Origin: Crotalaria pallida
Taxonomy: Eukaryota; Streptophyta; Magnoliopsida; Fabales; Fabaceae
Assembly (NCBI GenBank): GCA_037953625.1
Contig: CM075655.1
Coordinates: forward strand, 23,578,001-23,642,000
Direction of reading: 5' to 3'
Length of the DNA stretch: 64,000 nucleotides
Below the pieces are notes generated by a model that saw only the letters and a program-made list of their open reading frames with translations, did no database searches and had not been told where the DNA came from. The translations under genes and the position numbers were made by a program. Shown one piece after another: positions 9,737 to 21,719 of this stretch; the stretch's first letter is position 1; every line of letters begins with the position of its first letter.

Positions 9737-10864
9737 TTACTTCTTCTGGTTATAGCATAGACCCTTCCATATCCCAACAGGGCGATTAGAACCTAATTTG
9801 CGTCTTGGCTCTGGGCAATCTTTTGAGATGTGTCCTGGTTTGTTGCAGTTAAAGCAGTTCGGGTTTTCATAAGGGCAGTTCGGTCCATAATGGTTCCTAT
9901 TGCAGCGAGTGTACAACGGAATCACTCCTCCTTGACCTTTTTCACTATTTCCATTGCTGCGAGCATTACCATTGTTGCTTTGATGGTTGTTGTTACGATC
10001 ATTTCCATGCCTATTCTGATTGCCACCGTTACGATTGTTGCCTCTAGCTGAATTATTTCCTCCAGTTTTGCGGTCTCTTCTCCCACTAGACCCATTGTCT
10101 CTTCGTTCACCTCCCTGTCCATAAGGACCTTGATATCGGGCTCCACTGTTTCCGTTTCCATTTCTTGAGAGGTGCCTCACAGGACCACCACTTGTAACTT
10201 GTGCAGCTGACTTTCCTATCGAGTCCCTCGACTTCAGACCACTTTCCACAATACTCCCTTTATTCACCAAGGTCATAAACACCGTTATCTCCAAGGGTGC
10301 TAGAGCTTGCTTAATTTCCGTCTTCAAACCATCCAGGAATTTCGCGCACTTAGACCTCTCATTTCCAGCTTCTCCATAGTAAGGCATAAACCTTGCCAAG
10401 TTCTCAAATTTGACAGCATACTCGCCTACACTCAGATTACCTTGTTCCAATCGTAGGAATTCCATCTCCTTAGCTGTTTTCAGATGCTCCGGGAAATACT
10501 TCTCTAAAAGCCTATTCTTGAATTGGTTCCAAGTTATCGCACCAGCTTCTCCAGCCAAAGCTTGCCTCTCATTACGCCACCAATCGGCCGCTTCTCCCAC
10601 CATCATATATCCAGCATAAGCAACCTTTTGTTCATCCGTGCATTGCACCATTCCTCCGAATATTCTCTCCAGATTTGCTATCCACGTTTCAGCTTCTTCA
10701 GATGAATAACCTCCAGCAAACTCCTTCGGATTTCTGCGGCAAAACTCATCAAGACCTCTGATTCCTTGTCCACCAGCATTTGCATTTTGATTCTGTTGAA
10801 GTTGTTGTTGCATAAGGTTCATGTTGTCCCTTACTCCTGCCAAAACCGCAGTTGTCTGGGCCAT
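9737..10864 (-). CDS. E1 Gag polyprotein (Ty3/gypsy type), N-terminus lost to a nonsense codon
   Basis: The 375-residue product holds a Retrotrans_gag capsid domain (about residues 55-190; motifs ADWWRNERQAL, WNQFKNRLLEKYFPEHL, LARFMPYY) then a Gly/Asn/Arg-rich linker and one CCHC zinc knuckle (CFNCNKPGHISKDC, near residues 335-350) for RNA binding. It would form the virus-like particle that packages element RNA in the cytoplasm. An upstream in-frame ATG at 10891 is followed two codons later by TAA at 10880-10882, probably a CAA-to-TAA change, so translation can now begin only at 10864. A stop ends the frame after the knuckle, and no pol follows in any frame. Leader to the LTR is about 0.2 kb. 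Confidence 0.88.
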   Translation of the reverse strand: MAQTTAVLAGVRDNMNLMQQQLQQNQNANAGGQGIRGLDEFCRRNPKEFAGGYSSEEAETWIANLERIFGGMVQCTDEQKVAYAGYMMVGEAADWWRNERQALAGEAGAITWNQFKNRLLEKYFPEHLKTAKEMEFLRLEQGNLSVGEYAVKFENLARFMPYYGEAGNERSKCAKFLDGLKTEIKQALAPLEITVFMTLVNKGSIVESGLKSRDSIGKSAAQVTSGGPVRHLSRNGNGNSGARYQGPYGQGGERRDNGSSGRRDRKTGGNNSARGNNRNGGNQNRHGNDRNNNHQSNNGNARSNGNSEKGQGGVIPLYTRCNRNHYGPNCPYENPNCFNCNKPGHISKDCPEPRRKLGSNRPVGIWKGLCYNQKK

Positions 10865-11065
10865 GATAGCAGCTTGTTGTTAGGCGTTCATCGGTTCCCT
10901 ATTTGCTTGTCGACGTGCCGTTGCGATCCTAGTACAGGTTTAACTCTTAGACTAAGGAAACATCTATACACACCAAAAGGACTAACTCACATCTACACAC
11001 CAACTAAGGCAGAGTCACACAAGGAAAGCATATAAGGCTATGCTTAAGGCCACTGAGGACAACCA

Positions 11066-11071
11066 ATACCA
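11066..11071 (-). promoter_or_regulatory. E1 primer binding site, damaged
   Basis: On the minus strand, after the LTR end TTACA and TTTAG, E1 reads TGGTATTGGTTGTCC where E2 reads TGGTATCAGAGCGATGG. Eight bases (CAGAGCGA) that should pair with initiator tRNA-Met are missing, so only TGGTAT remains. Confidence 0.8.
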
Positions 11072-11076
11072 CTAAA

Positions 11077-14000
11077 TGTAACACCCCAATTTGGACTTAG
11101 AATTTTCACTAAAAATTTGCGCCATTTTTTTTATATAAACATTTCCAAAATCAGATTATTTTAATCCTTTTACAAAAAGATTTTCATAAAACAATTTGAT
11201 TCATTTGTTTACAAAATATTTGCAACATAAAATTCCTTTCCAAAAAGAGATGTCACTAACACTTTTCCAAAAAGCTCCTTTTCGTGATGCCAAAAGTATT
11301 CGATGGTTAACTTGCGGAAAAACATTTAATTATTTAATGAACTTGGTACATACCAAAGGAACTTCTTTTATTTCATTTAAAATAATCCATATTACAACTG
11401 GGGTTGCATTCGGGATAGAGTAATCATGTCCTACCCATCCAAGGATGGAATACAAGACAAAAATCCACAGTACAGTATTAGTCTTCATCATTTCCTCCAC
11501 CGCAACTGTCTGGAATATTCCTTGATTGTTGCTTCTGCTTCCTCCTCGTATGTACGTCGTTTCACGATCCTCTTCCGACTTGAGCAACCGCTACTCGAGA
11601 TAGTACATGATCTGTCATCTGTGAACATTGTTCCCCAATATCCACAGGAAAGGGAAATAGAGAGAGTAAGCACTTCCGAACGATATGATCGTCGACGGCG
11701 CGGGCTTACCATAGGGGAATATTATGACCATACATGCATATCATAAAACAATATAAACATCATTATTACCAATCCCTTATAAACAACTTCAGCTAAATAC
11801 CATAGGGTCCTTTCCACCAAAAGGATAATCTTCATGAAACCATATCCATTATATTTAATTATCTTTAGGCTCTAAATTTCATTATCATAACCACCGGAAA
11901 TTCAAGAGGGGGTACCACCACCGAGGCTCAAAGGTTTGGTAGCACACACGTTACATCTCCTCCATCATTCCAACCACATCCTAGTTTGGAAAGCAGATGG
12001 GACGCACAGGAACCCTAACCATGGTGGCATCGATGTCGAAGGGTACGCACCAACAAGTATCCAACAACCGAAGTAAAATCATTTCATCAATACAGTTTCA
12101 AATATACAGCGACATCTAGCCCCATTCAGATTCCCTCTCACCATCTAAGATTTGCTCAAGGGGGCGACAACACTTTCTCTAGTTGATCGTGCAGTTCCTT
12201 GCTACGACATTGCCTACAACTGAAAGACAAGTCCTTGTAGTCTTGTCCTGCCTAGAGAAGCACTCGAGGCTTCTTGACGTTCACCGTCCTTGCCCTCCCC
12301 TATCGCAATCACCACTTGAAAGTACACCGGCCTCCAAGTCTTCGGTATCTTTCCTCTCCACTACTTCACTCTCAACGCGTAGGTTTAGGAGAGGGGTTCC
12401 TAAGTCTTTTAAGTCTTTTAAGTCTTTCATTAATCCTAGTTTTGGTCGACCCATTCTAAGCCTCGCTTCTAACGGGTCACGACCTCTAAGGGAAACATCA
12501 AACACCCTCTACAGTACAGTGGATTCCACAAGACTTAGATCACGGCACAGTCATCCACGTGGCCAGTCACTCAAAGGGGATATTTAGCAAAGTTATTTTT
12601 GTGCCGCTTGCACCATCACTGTACACTATTATCGCTTTCGCAATTTCGCATTATTCTTTAACCATTCTTATATTTCATAATAATATTTACAAAATATGTC
12701 AAGTCCTTTTCATGGAACGACTGGTCGAAAAACACAAAGAACTCTTTTCATAGGAACCACCGAACATTAATTATCTTTCCACAAGATGAATCATTATTTC
12801 CAAAATATAATATACAATTCAAAAAAATATACAACATGGCATAATCAATTAGCAACCGACATAAATATCGAGGAATCATGTTTTTCGTATAAACGGCGGG
12901 ATGCACACTCAATTGCCGTTTTACTACCCGACCGATACATTCCTAGTTCCGACCTTTGAGATGATACGGAACGTCCTAATATTACCCTACATGCCACTAT
13001 GTCTTAAGAAGGCTTCTCTCTCACCTGAGATCCACGCTTACTCTGTTTTCAACCTTTGAGTCCACAACTTCAGCAGCTCGTTCACTTTTGATTCCTTTAT
13101 TCTTGAATGATGAACGACATACAATTAATATCTAATGAGTACTTTGTACTACCTAAGTAAAGGCTAAACCCAAAGTACCAAAGTACCTTAAAACAGAAGT
13201 CCGTTTTAAAACAGAAATCCTTTTTAAGGCTTTAGATAACTTAAACAATTCCTTTTAACATCAAGAAATCCTTTTTGCAAAACAAAATTTAAAACTCACT
13301 CCAATACTTGAAAACCTTTAAGAATACATTTTTATTTTCATAAAAACCATACTACATTGCTTATATAACAACTACAATGTTCAAGCACGTATACACATAA
13401 ACAAACATTTACATTTTGACTATCATAGATTTCTTAAACTTTATATTACTTTAAAAGAGACTCAACATTATAAAACTCATACATGCATGAATTAAGCTAA
13501 TTCCCATAGTCACACATATACCATTTAGAGAAGCATCATATCAATTAGACATCAATTTTCATAGCATTCATTCATTTATCTAAAAACACTTAACTCTATA
13601 TCAAAATACAACCCATTTCATATCAAACAATATGACACTCATACCCAAACATATACATACATATATTTAGCAAATCAAAATCATTTTTAGAATTACATAA
13701 ATCAATTTATCAAATTTGGACAGCAACTACACTCAAACTTGAAATTCACTTTTCTCATAAACTGTACCTCTAAAAATCATGCCTCTTTTTCCTACTTACG
13801 AAACACAAGTCCTATTATCTAATCAACATTTAAATAGCATAAAATCATATTAAAACAATTCTGGACAGCCAGGTAAGATAGAGTTGCATCATTTCAAAAT
13901 CACCCAAAAATGCATCTTTTTCAAATTATTATTAAAGGATACATATACCATGGTCTAGAAATAGAGTCAAACTAAATAAAATAACATTTTTACTTTATAA

Positions 14001-14979
14001 ACAATTTTGGGACAGCATAACCTACAAATCTTGCAAAATCACTTTTTTTCTTTTTAGCTTTTAAATTATGAAAATCATCTCCAATCATAATATAACTTTT
14101 AAAACACAATCAAAATATCTTAAAAATAAACCTCAATTTTTTTCTTTACTACAGATCTCACTCTTAAGTACCTTATAACAACTACCATTTACAGGCTATT
14201 CATACAGCATGAATTTGAAGTATTTTTCTTTGATGCACATTTCAATCAAGCAGTAAACAAATTTTTGCATAATCATGTTATAAACACATATAACATATTG
14301 AGAAAATAAACTCAAGTATTCTAAGTTAAAAATACTTTTTTTCTATCAATAATGAAATTAAGTTACAGATTATAAAGCAAAATCACTTTTAAGCATCAGT
14401 ACATTCACAAAATCACTTTTACACTTCCATGCTAATTTTTAACCACTTATAATAAAGATCTTAGCATAAAGTACACATTACCAATTCATTTCAAAATAAT
14501 TTCTATTCTTGATGCAACTATTTTAAAATCTTGAACGACATATACACTATTTCTTAAAACTCAGTTTTCTCCTAAACGGTTTATCAGATACACATGCCGC
14601 TTTTTCCTAAATTCTTTTTACGAATTCTATTATATTAAAATGATTAAATCTAAGTCACATAACAATAATTTCACCTGTTGTACAACCACCACAATTTGTT
14701 GCATTATCTTAAGAAAATAAAGCAAACAAACTTAAATAATTATATACAAATTAAGTACTACTAACACATATCAAAATAATCATTTGGGGTCTTAAATCTT
14801 AATAAAATAATAACTTTCCAGAATTAAAATAATTTTTCAGAATTAATTATTTTTCAGAATAAATAAACACCTATATATACTAATAATCACCTATTCACAT
14901 CAAACAATTATTAAATCAATTAGGAAAATTATCAAACTCTATGTATATGTTTTTTCTAAATAATACGGCCACTGTTCAA
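11077..14979 (-). mobile_element. E1 5' LTR, U5-side portion
   Basis: Begins at 11077 (LTR end ..GGTGTTACA on the minus strand) and aligns with the reverse complement of the E2 LTR. At 14979 it is cut by insertion of E2; TTCAA at 14975-14979 is the target duplication and the LTR resumes at 48934. Apart from one small conserved frame (11488-11712), the 3.9 kb hold no supported gene; 11800-14979 is AT-rich and non-coding. Confidence 0.85.
11488..11712 (-). CDS. Small LTR ORF, 74 codons, shared by E1 and E2
   Basis: The frame starts MVSPRRRRSYRSEVLTLSI and ends EEEAEATIKEYSRQLRWRK. E2 has the same start, stop and length at 21044-21268, with roughly ten residue differences; in the E2 3' LTR a 7-bp loss breaks it. 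It is basic with a short acidic segment and has no domain I know. Most differences between copies change residues, so purifying selection is not evident; it may be a chance frame in a conserved transcript leader. Confidence 0.3.
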   Translation of the reverse strand: MVSPRRRRSYRSEVLTLSISLSCGYWGTMFTDDRSCTISSSGCSSRKRIVKRRTYEEEAEATIKEYSRQLRWRK

Positions 14980-16220
14980 TGTGAGACCCCCAATTTTACC
15001 CAATTTATTTGGGAATTTATATTTAAATTTAAAATATTATATTTGATTTTTGATAAATTGTGATACCTGGGTTTAATTAAAATCGTATGATTATACCTAT
15101 ATATTTATATACACGTGGTATATATATATAGTAGATGCAAACCAATGTTTTCTCTAATGTATTTAATTTATATTCTTAAGATGAAATATTTTAAGGTATA
15201 GTATTTGATTTAAATGATCTTAGAAAATGAAATGCTTTTTGAAGGATTAAGGTGTTCTATCTTCAGAAATTCATATCTTTTAAACCGTACGTCGAAAAAT
15301 TACAAATGATATGTCAAATCGATCGTATCAAAACGTAGATTATGAAAATGTAAAGCTTTGATTTTTATTCCGGAGTTTTCGAAATTTTATCACTGCTACA
15401 GTGCTGAACGAATTTTTGAGTTTTAAGTGAAAATGTGTGATTTTAATGCATTTAATGACCTTTTGACTCAAGTGTATTTTATTTTGAAAACAAAAATACA
15501 TTTTTGAGGTTTTATAATTGGACTTCCATCCAAATAAAATATATTTTCGTATTTTCCTTATTATAAAATTATTTGAAAGCTTATGAAGTGCATTTTTGAA
15601 GGAAATGATCTTAGAGCTTCAAAAATTCATAACTTTCAAACCGTAAGTCCAAAAATTATAAACTTTATATGAAAACGATCGTATTAAAATGTAGTATCTG
15701 AATATGTGAAAAGAGAATTTTTATTTTGACATCTACGAAAAAGTACTGTACAGTAGGTAAAAGGACGAATTTTGGTATATTTAACTTAGAAAAATTATTT
15801 TGAAGCATAAACTAATTTATTGGGCTATAAAATATTTTTATCTATATATTTAAATATTTATCTAAAGTTCTTATTGGCTGCACCGTCCAGATATTTTTAT
15901 TTTCTATTCATTTCTGAATTTTTAAATAAGAATGCTTTATTTTGATTGGTAGAACAAGAGGTGAATTCAAAGTGAGTCAAGGAAAAAATCTTCTTCTCCC
16001 ATTACCCAAGAAGTGCCGTCCAAATCAAAAGGGAGAGAGGGGGATGTATTTTCTGAAAATTAGTGGGAGAATCTTTTGAGTTAAAGATTTAGGAGTTACA
16101 AAAAGTCACATTAATTACACATGCATGTTTCAAAGTAAAAAATTGAAACTTGTTGACTCATTTGCAATGGGGGGACGTGAACTTCAGATTTTTTGGGAGG
16201 AAATTATTTTCCCACTTCAC

Positions 16221-16230
16221 CTATAAATAG
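16221..16230 (+). promoter_or_regulatory. TATA box of the E2 5' LTR
   Basis: CTATAAATAG in CACCTATAAATAGAACC, repeated at 43607-43616 in the 3' LTR and matched in E1. The SINE insertion starts 16 bp after it, at or just before the expected transcription start. Confidence 0.7.
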
Positions 16231-16245
16231 AACCCAAGACCCCTC

Positions 16246-16462
16246 ACCAACGAGGCTTGGTTCAGTTGGTGTAAGGCCCCAACTAAAATCTTGGGAATGG
16301 GACACGGGTGCTAGTAGCCCCGGGTTCGATTCCCACTAAAAACATCTCGCTGGGAGAGCCAGCCACGCAGCTCGCTCCGGATTAGTCTCAAGGGCTCCCT
16401 GGTATTAAGGGTGCTCTTGGGGATACCGGTGGTTCCGCAAGGAATACGGACCAAAAAAAAAA
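16246..16462 (+). mobile_element. tRNA-derived SINE
   Basis: A 217-bp insertion has a box A-like GGTTCAGTTGGTG near 16259 and a perfect box B GGTTCGATTCC at 16323-16333, the internal RNA polymerase III promoter of tRNA-derived SINEs. It ends in an A run and is flanked by a perfect 17-bp duplication (AGAACCCAAGACCCCTC at 16229-16245 and 16463-16479). The E2 3' LTR holds the empty site near 43614-43632 with one copy of that sequence, so the insertion came after E2. It would rely on LINE enzymes; a damaged LINE is present at the right end of the window but no link is shown. Confidence 0.93.
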
Positions 16463-19400
16463 AGAACCCAAGACCCCTCCTATTTTCACACTTGACATAC
16501 AATCCATTTTGAGAAAAAAAATTAAGAAAGTCTGGAGAAATTGAGAAGGAAGAGGCGTGGCACTTCTTGAGGAGGAGAGGAACAATTTTTCATTCTCATT
16601 CTTGAATTTCATTTGGCTAGGAAAAGAGGTAACACCAAATCACTTATGCTTTTAATCTATTATTAATCTCTTATTTCTATTTGTTTATAGTTAAATAAAA
16701 TCTCTAAATTCTCCTATGATAAATAATAAGAACTAAAATTCTTAATTTCCGTTTTGATGTTGGAATAAGATGATTGATAGTATTTTTTTGGTATTTTATG
16801 GTCATATGAATTAAGGTTTAAGAAAAAGGGACAAATGGAATAGTTTAAAGAGAAAATCTCCCCTTTTTCCTTAACCCATGATGACCAAATTTTATGATAA
16901 ATGGAAAAATAAAATTCTGGAAATTTTTGGTGTTCTTAAAGTATGAATTTGTATTTTATAAGAAATTTGTATAATTTTTATTGTTTGATTCTTTTTGGCT
17001 TTTGATTTGGTTTTTAAAAAGATGAAGAATAAGAAATAAATAATGATAGGAAAAAATTTAATCTTCTACCCTATTGTATATATATATATGGGGCGTGGCA
17101 TATATATAGGTGTTGAATAGTAGTTGTTGTTAATTTGTGTGTATTTGATGTATGAATGGTTTCTTAAAAAGAATAAGGACAAATGAATGACTATTTGATT
17201 TTTGAAAGTTGATATTGAAAAAGGATATAACAATGGTTGTTTAAAGAGAGTAATCTCCCCTTTTTTTCCTCAGCCTTAAAATGACCAAAATTTTGGGTGT
17301 TATATTAAGTGAATATTTTTTGGATTTTAAGTGATAAAAGTTACTTCTCAAAAATTATATAGATTGTATTTTTATTATTTGATTTTGTTGCTTTTGTTCA
17401 ATTTGAAAGTGAGTATGTAATCAAAATAATGAATAAACAATGATGAATAAAAATAAAAATTTGATGAAGGTGGTGAAGAGTAGGCCGTGAGGCCTATTGG
17501 TCTTTTTGGAATAAAAATAACAAATTAAATAAGTGTATGAGACTTGTTTAAATGAATAAAGATTTAAAGTGTTAATGGAAAATCAATTGGTTTTACTTGT
17601 TTATTGGTTTTTCTTTTCTTTTCTTTTCTGGCCGTGTGTATATATATACATATAAGTATGATAATCGTTTGATATGATGTGTATTATTAGTTTTAGTTAA
17701 TAAGTGATTCATTTTTTTAAAAAAAATATAAAATAATGGATATTATTTAATCTTTGATATTCTGATATGAAAATGAAATAATAATGGTTTTGTGGAAAGA
17801 AATAAAATTCTGGATTTTTGTTGTTATTGGCCGAAAAATATGATTTATTTTGAGTACAAGTTACAAAATGATTTATAGTGTTTTTGTTTGATAATTTTCT
17901 TAATTGATGTGATGATTGATTGATAGGCATGAATGATTACCAGTTATATATTCTAATAAAAATATATTTAGAGCTGGAAATTTTCTTAATGCTGAAAAGT
18001 ATGGTTTTCATAAGGTATAAGGCTTCAAATAGTAATTTTTATAGTTGTGTACTATGCTTAATGGTTTATATGTAATTGCAGTATGTATAATGTTAGAGTC
18101 TTATAGTTTAAATCTTTGAAGTGATGCAACGGGACTTATGATGTCTGTCCAGCAAACTGATATGCTTTATTTGAATCATATTTAATCATTTTATTATAGT
18201 AGGACTTGTAAAGAACTTTTAGGAAGAAGTGGCATGTGTTTTCGATGAACTGTTTAGGAGAAAATTGATTTTTGAGAACTTCTGTATGTGCTGTCCAAAA
18301 TTGTAAAATAGTTGCATCAAGAATGAAAGTCATTTTGAAATATTTGGTGATGTGTGCTTTATGATGAAATCTTTATTATAAGTATTTAAAAAACTTATTT
18401 AAGAAGTATACGAATGATTTTGTGAATGTACTGATGCTTGAAAGTGAATTTTCTGTAATCTGTTTGTAGTCTGTAAATTTATTTGATTTTACAAAATTTG
18501 TTTACTGCTTGATCTGATTAAAAATTTGCATCAAAAGAAAAATACTTTAAAGTCATGCTGTATGAGTGGTATGGACATGGTAGTTGTTATAAGGTACTTA
18601 GAAGAGAAATTTGTAGTGAAAGAAAAATGGAATATTTATCCTTAGGATGTTATGATTATGTTTTAAAAGTTATATTATGATTGAAGATGATTTTCATAAT
18701 TTAAAAGCTAAAAAGAAAAAGTGACTTTGCAAGACTTGTAGGGTATGCTGTCCCAAAATTGTTTTATAAAGTAAAAATGTTATTTATTTAGTTTGACTCT
18801 ATTTCTAGACCATGGTATATGTATCCTTTAATAATAATTTGAAAAAGATGCATTTTCGGGTGATTTTGAAATGATGCAACTCTATCTTACCTGGCTGTCC
18901 AGAATTGTTTTTAATATGATTTTATGCTATTTAAATGTTGATTAGATAATAGGAATTGTGTTTTGTAAGTAGGAAAAAGAGGCATGATTTTTAGAGGTAC
19001 AGTTTATGAGAAAAGTGAATTTCAAGTTTGTGTGTAGTTGCTGTCCAAATTTGATAAATTGATTTAAGTAATTCTAAAAATGATTTTGATTTGCTAAATA
19101 TATTTATGTATATGTTTGGGTATGAGTGTCATATTGTTTGATATGAAATGGATTGTATTTTGATATAGAGTCAAGTGTTTTTAGATAAATGAATGAATGC
19201 TACGAAAATTGATGTCTAATTGATATGATGCTTCTCTAAATGGTATATGTGTGACTATAGGAATTAGGTTAATTCATGCATGTATGAGTTTTATAATGTT
19301 GAGTCTCTTTTAAAGTAATATAAAGTTTAAGAAATCTATGATAGTCAAAATGTAAATGTATGTTTATGTGTATACGTGCTTGAACATGGTAGTTGTTATA

Positions 19401-21043
19401 TAAGCAATGTAGTATGGTTCTTATGAAAATAAAAATGTATTCTTAAAGGTTTTCAAGTATTAGAATGAGTTTTAAATTATGTTTTGCAAAAAAGAATTTA
19501 TTGTATTTTAAAAGGAATTATTTTAAGTTATTTGACGCCTTGAAAAGGATTTCTGTTTTAAAAAGAATTTCTGTTTTAAGGTGCTTCGGTACCTTGGGTT
19601 TAGTCTTTACCTAAGTAAATAGATAGTATAAGGTACTTGTCAGATATTGATTTGTATGTCGTTCGTCGTTTAAGAATAAAAGGAATCAAAGGTGAACGAG
19701 CTGCTCGAGCTGTAGACACAAAGGTTGAAACAAAGTAAGCGTGGATCTCAGGTGAGAGAGAAGCCTTCTTAAGGCATAGTGGCATGTAGGGTAATATTAG
19801 GACGTTCCATATCATCTCAAAGGTCGGAACTAGGAATCTATCGGTCGAGTAGTAAAACGGCAATTGAGTGTGTATCCCGCCGTTTATACGAAAAACACGA
19901 TCCCTTGATATTTATTGTATGTCGGTTGATAATTGATTATGCCATGTTGTATATTTTTGAATTGTATATTATATTTTGGAAATAATGGTTCATCTTATGG
20001 AAAGATAATTAATGTTCGGTGATTCCTATGAAAAGAATTCTTTGTGTTTTTCGACCGGTCGTTCCATGAAATGGATTTGGCATATTTTGGAAATACTATT
20101 ATGAAAATATGAGAATGATCAATGGATTTTGTAAACAGTGATGGTGCAATTGGCACAAAAATAACTTTGTTACATAATCCCCTTAAGTGACTGGCCACGT
20201 GGATGACTGTGCCGTGGTTTCAAGTCTTGTGGAATCCACTATACTATAAGTAAATATGGCTATGGTCCCTTAGAGGTCGAGGCCCGTTAGAAGCGAGGCT
20301 TAGAATGGGTCGACCAAAACATAGGTTTAAGAAAAGACTTAAAAGACTTAGGAACCCCTTTCCTAGACCTACACGTTGAGAGTGAAGTAGTGGAGAGGAA
20401 AGACACCTTGATTATCTACGGATACTCAGGTATGCTTGGAGGTCGGTGTTTCTTCAAGTGTCGATTGTGATAGGGGAGGGCAAGGACGGTGAAACATCAA
20501 GAAGCCTCGAGCGCTTCTCTAGGCGGGACAAGACTACAAGGACTTGTCTCTCGGTTGTAGACAATGTCGTAGCGAAGAACTGCACGATCAACTAGAGATA
20601 GCACTGTCGCCCCCTTGAGCAAATCTTAGATGGTGAGAGGGAACCCGAATGGGGCTAGATGTCGCTGTATTTTTGAAACTGTATTGATGAAATGATTTTA
20701 CTTCGGTTGTTGGATACTTGTTGGTGCGTACCCTTCGACATCGATGCCAGCATGGTTAGGGTTCCTGTGCGTCCCGTCTGCTTTCCGAACTAGGATGTGG
20801 TTGGAATGATGGAGGAGATGTAACCTGTGTGCTACCAAACCCTTGAGCCTCGGTGGTGGTACCCCTTCTCGAATTTCCGGTGGTTATGACAGTGAAACTT
20901 AGAGCCTAAAGATAATTAAATACAATGGTTATGATTATATGAAAATTTTCCTTTTGGTGATTAGTGAAATTTATTAAACGAGATTGGTAATAATGATGTA
21001 TATATTGTTTTATGATATGCTTGTATGGTCTTAATATTCCCCT

Positions 21044-21268
21044 ATGGTAAGCCCGCGCCGTCAACGATCATATCATTCGGAAGTGCTTACTCTCTCTATT
21101 TCCCTTTCTTGTGAACATTGGGGAACAATGTTCACAGATGACAGATCATGTACTATCTCAAGTAGCGGTTGCTCAAGATGGAAGAGGATCGCGGGACGAC
21201 GTACATACGAGGAGGAAGCAGAAGCAGCAATCAAGGAATATTCCAGACAGTTGCGGTGGAGGAAATGA
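21044..21268 (+). CDS. Small LTR ORF, 74 codons (E2 copy)
   Basis: Same start and length as 11488-11712: begins MVSPRRQRSYHSEVLTLSI and ends with KEYSRQLRWRK. It lies in the R-U5 part of the LTR, about 430 bp before the primer site. The 3' LTR copy near 48279 is frameshifted by loss of GCTTACT. Function unknown; a chance frame is possible. Confidence 0.3.
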   Translation: MVSPRRQRSYHSEVLTLSISLSCEHWGTMFTDDRSCTISSSGCSRWKRIAGRRTYEEEAEAAIKEYSRQLRWRK

Positions 21269-21707
21269 TGAAGACTAATAGTCTAGGATAGTTTTTGTTT
21301 TGTATTCCATCTTTGGATGGGTAGGACACGATTACTCTATCCCGAATGTAACCCCAGTTGTAATATGGATTATTTTAAATGAAATAAAAGAAGTTCTTTT
21401 TGGTTATTGTATCATGTTCATATGTACCTAAATTATTTTCCGCAAAGTTAACCATCTATTAAATATGACATGGAGAAAATGAGTTTTTTAGAAATGTATT
21501 GGATGGTAACATCTCTTTTTGGAAATAGAATTTCTTATGACACGAGTTAAGTATCAAATTATTTTGTAAACAAATGAATCAAGTTGTTTTATGAAAATCT
21601 TTTTGTAAAAGAATTAAAATAAACTGATTTTGGAAATGTTTAAATAAAAAAAAATGGCGCAAATTTTTAGTGAAAATTCTAAGTCCAAATTGGGGTGTTA
21701 CATTTAG

Positions 21708-21719
21708 TGGTATCAGAGC
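21708..21719 (+). promoter_or_regulatory. E2 primer binding site (initiator tRNA-Met)
   Basis: TGGTATCAGAGC, complementary to the 3' end of plant initiator tRNA-Met, five bases after the LTR end. Confidence 0.93.

Larger units (their letters stand above)
14980..21702 (+). mobile_element. E2 5' LTR (6.7 kb)
   Basis: Terminal TG..CA with a neighbouring primer site marks it as the 5' LTR. It matches the 3' LTR (22925-23950 plus 43389-48928) at about 1.1% difference by eye, apart from a SINE present only here and a roughly 75-bp segment near 45645-45720 present only in the 3' copy. U3 is about 1.24 kb to the TATA box, leaving an exceptionally long R-U5. Apart from the small frame at 21044-21268 no gene is supported; 16480-21000 is AT-rich non-coding DNA with a more GC-rich block at about 20180-20900. 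Confidence 0.9.

Noticed and set aside
12183..12587. Plus-strand ORF of 134 codons in the E1 LTR
   Set aside because: Antisense to the element and not kept intact at the matching place in either E2 LTR; low-complexity Ser/Leu/Arg composition.
16254..16340. A tRNA gene (box A and box B present)
   Set aside because: No cloverleaf closes around the boxes; the 217-bp unit has an A tail and a 17-bp target duplication, so it is a SINE.
19600..19863. Minus-strand ORF of 87 codons found again at 46835-47098
   Set aside because: The two copies are simply the E2 LTR pair; repetition does not indicate selection.
14980..21702. Reading the two long repeats as a segmental duplication
   Set aside because: TG..CA ends, primer site, polypurine tract and a 5-bp target duplication identify LTRs.
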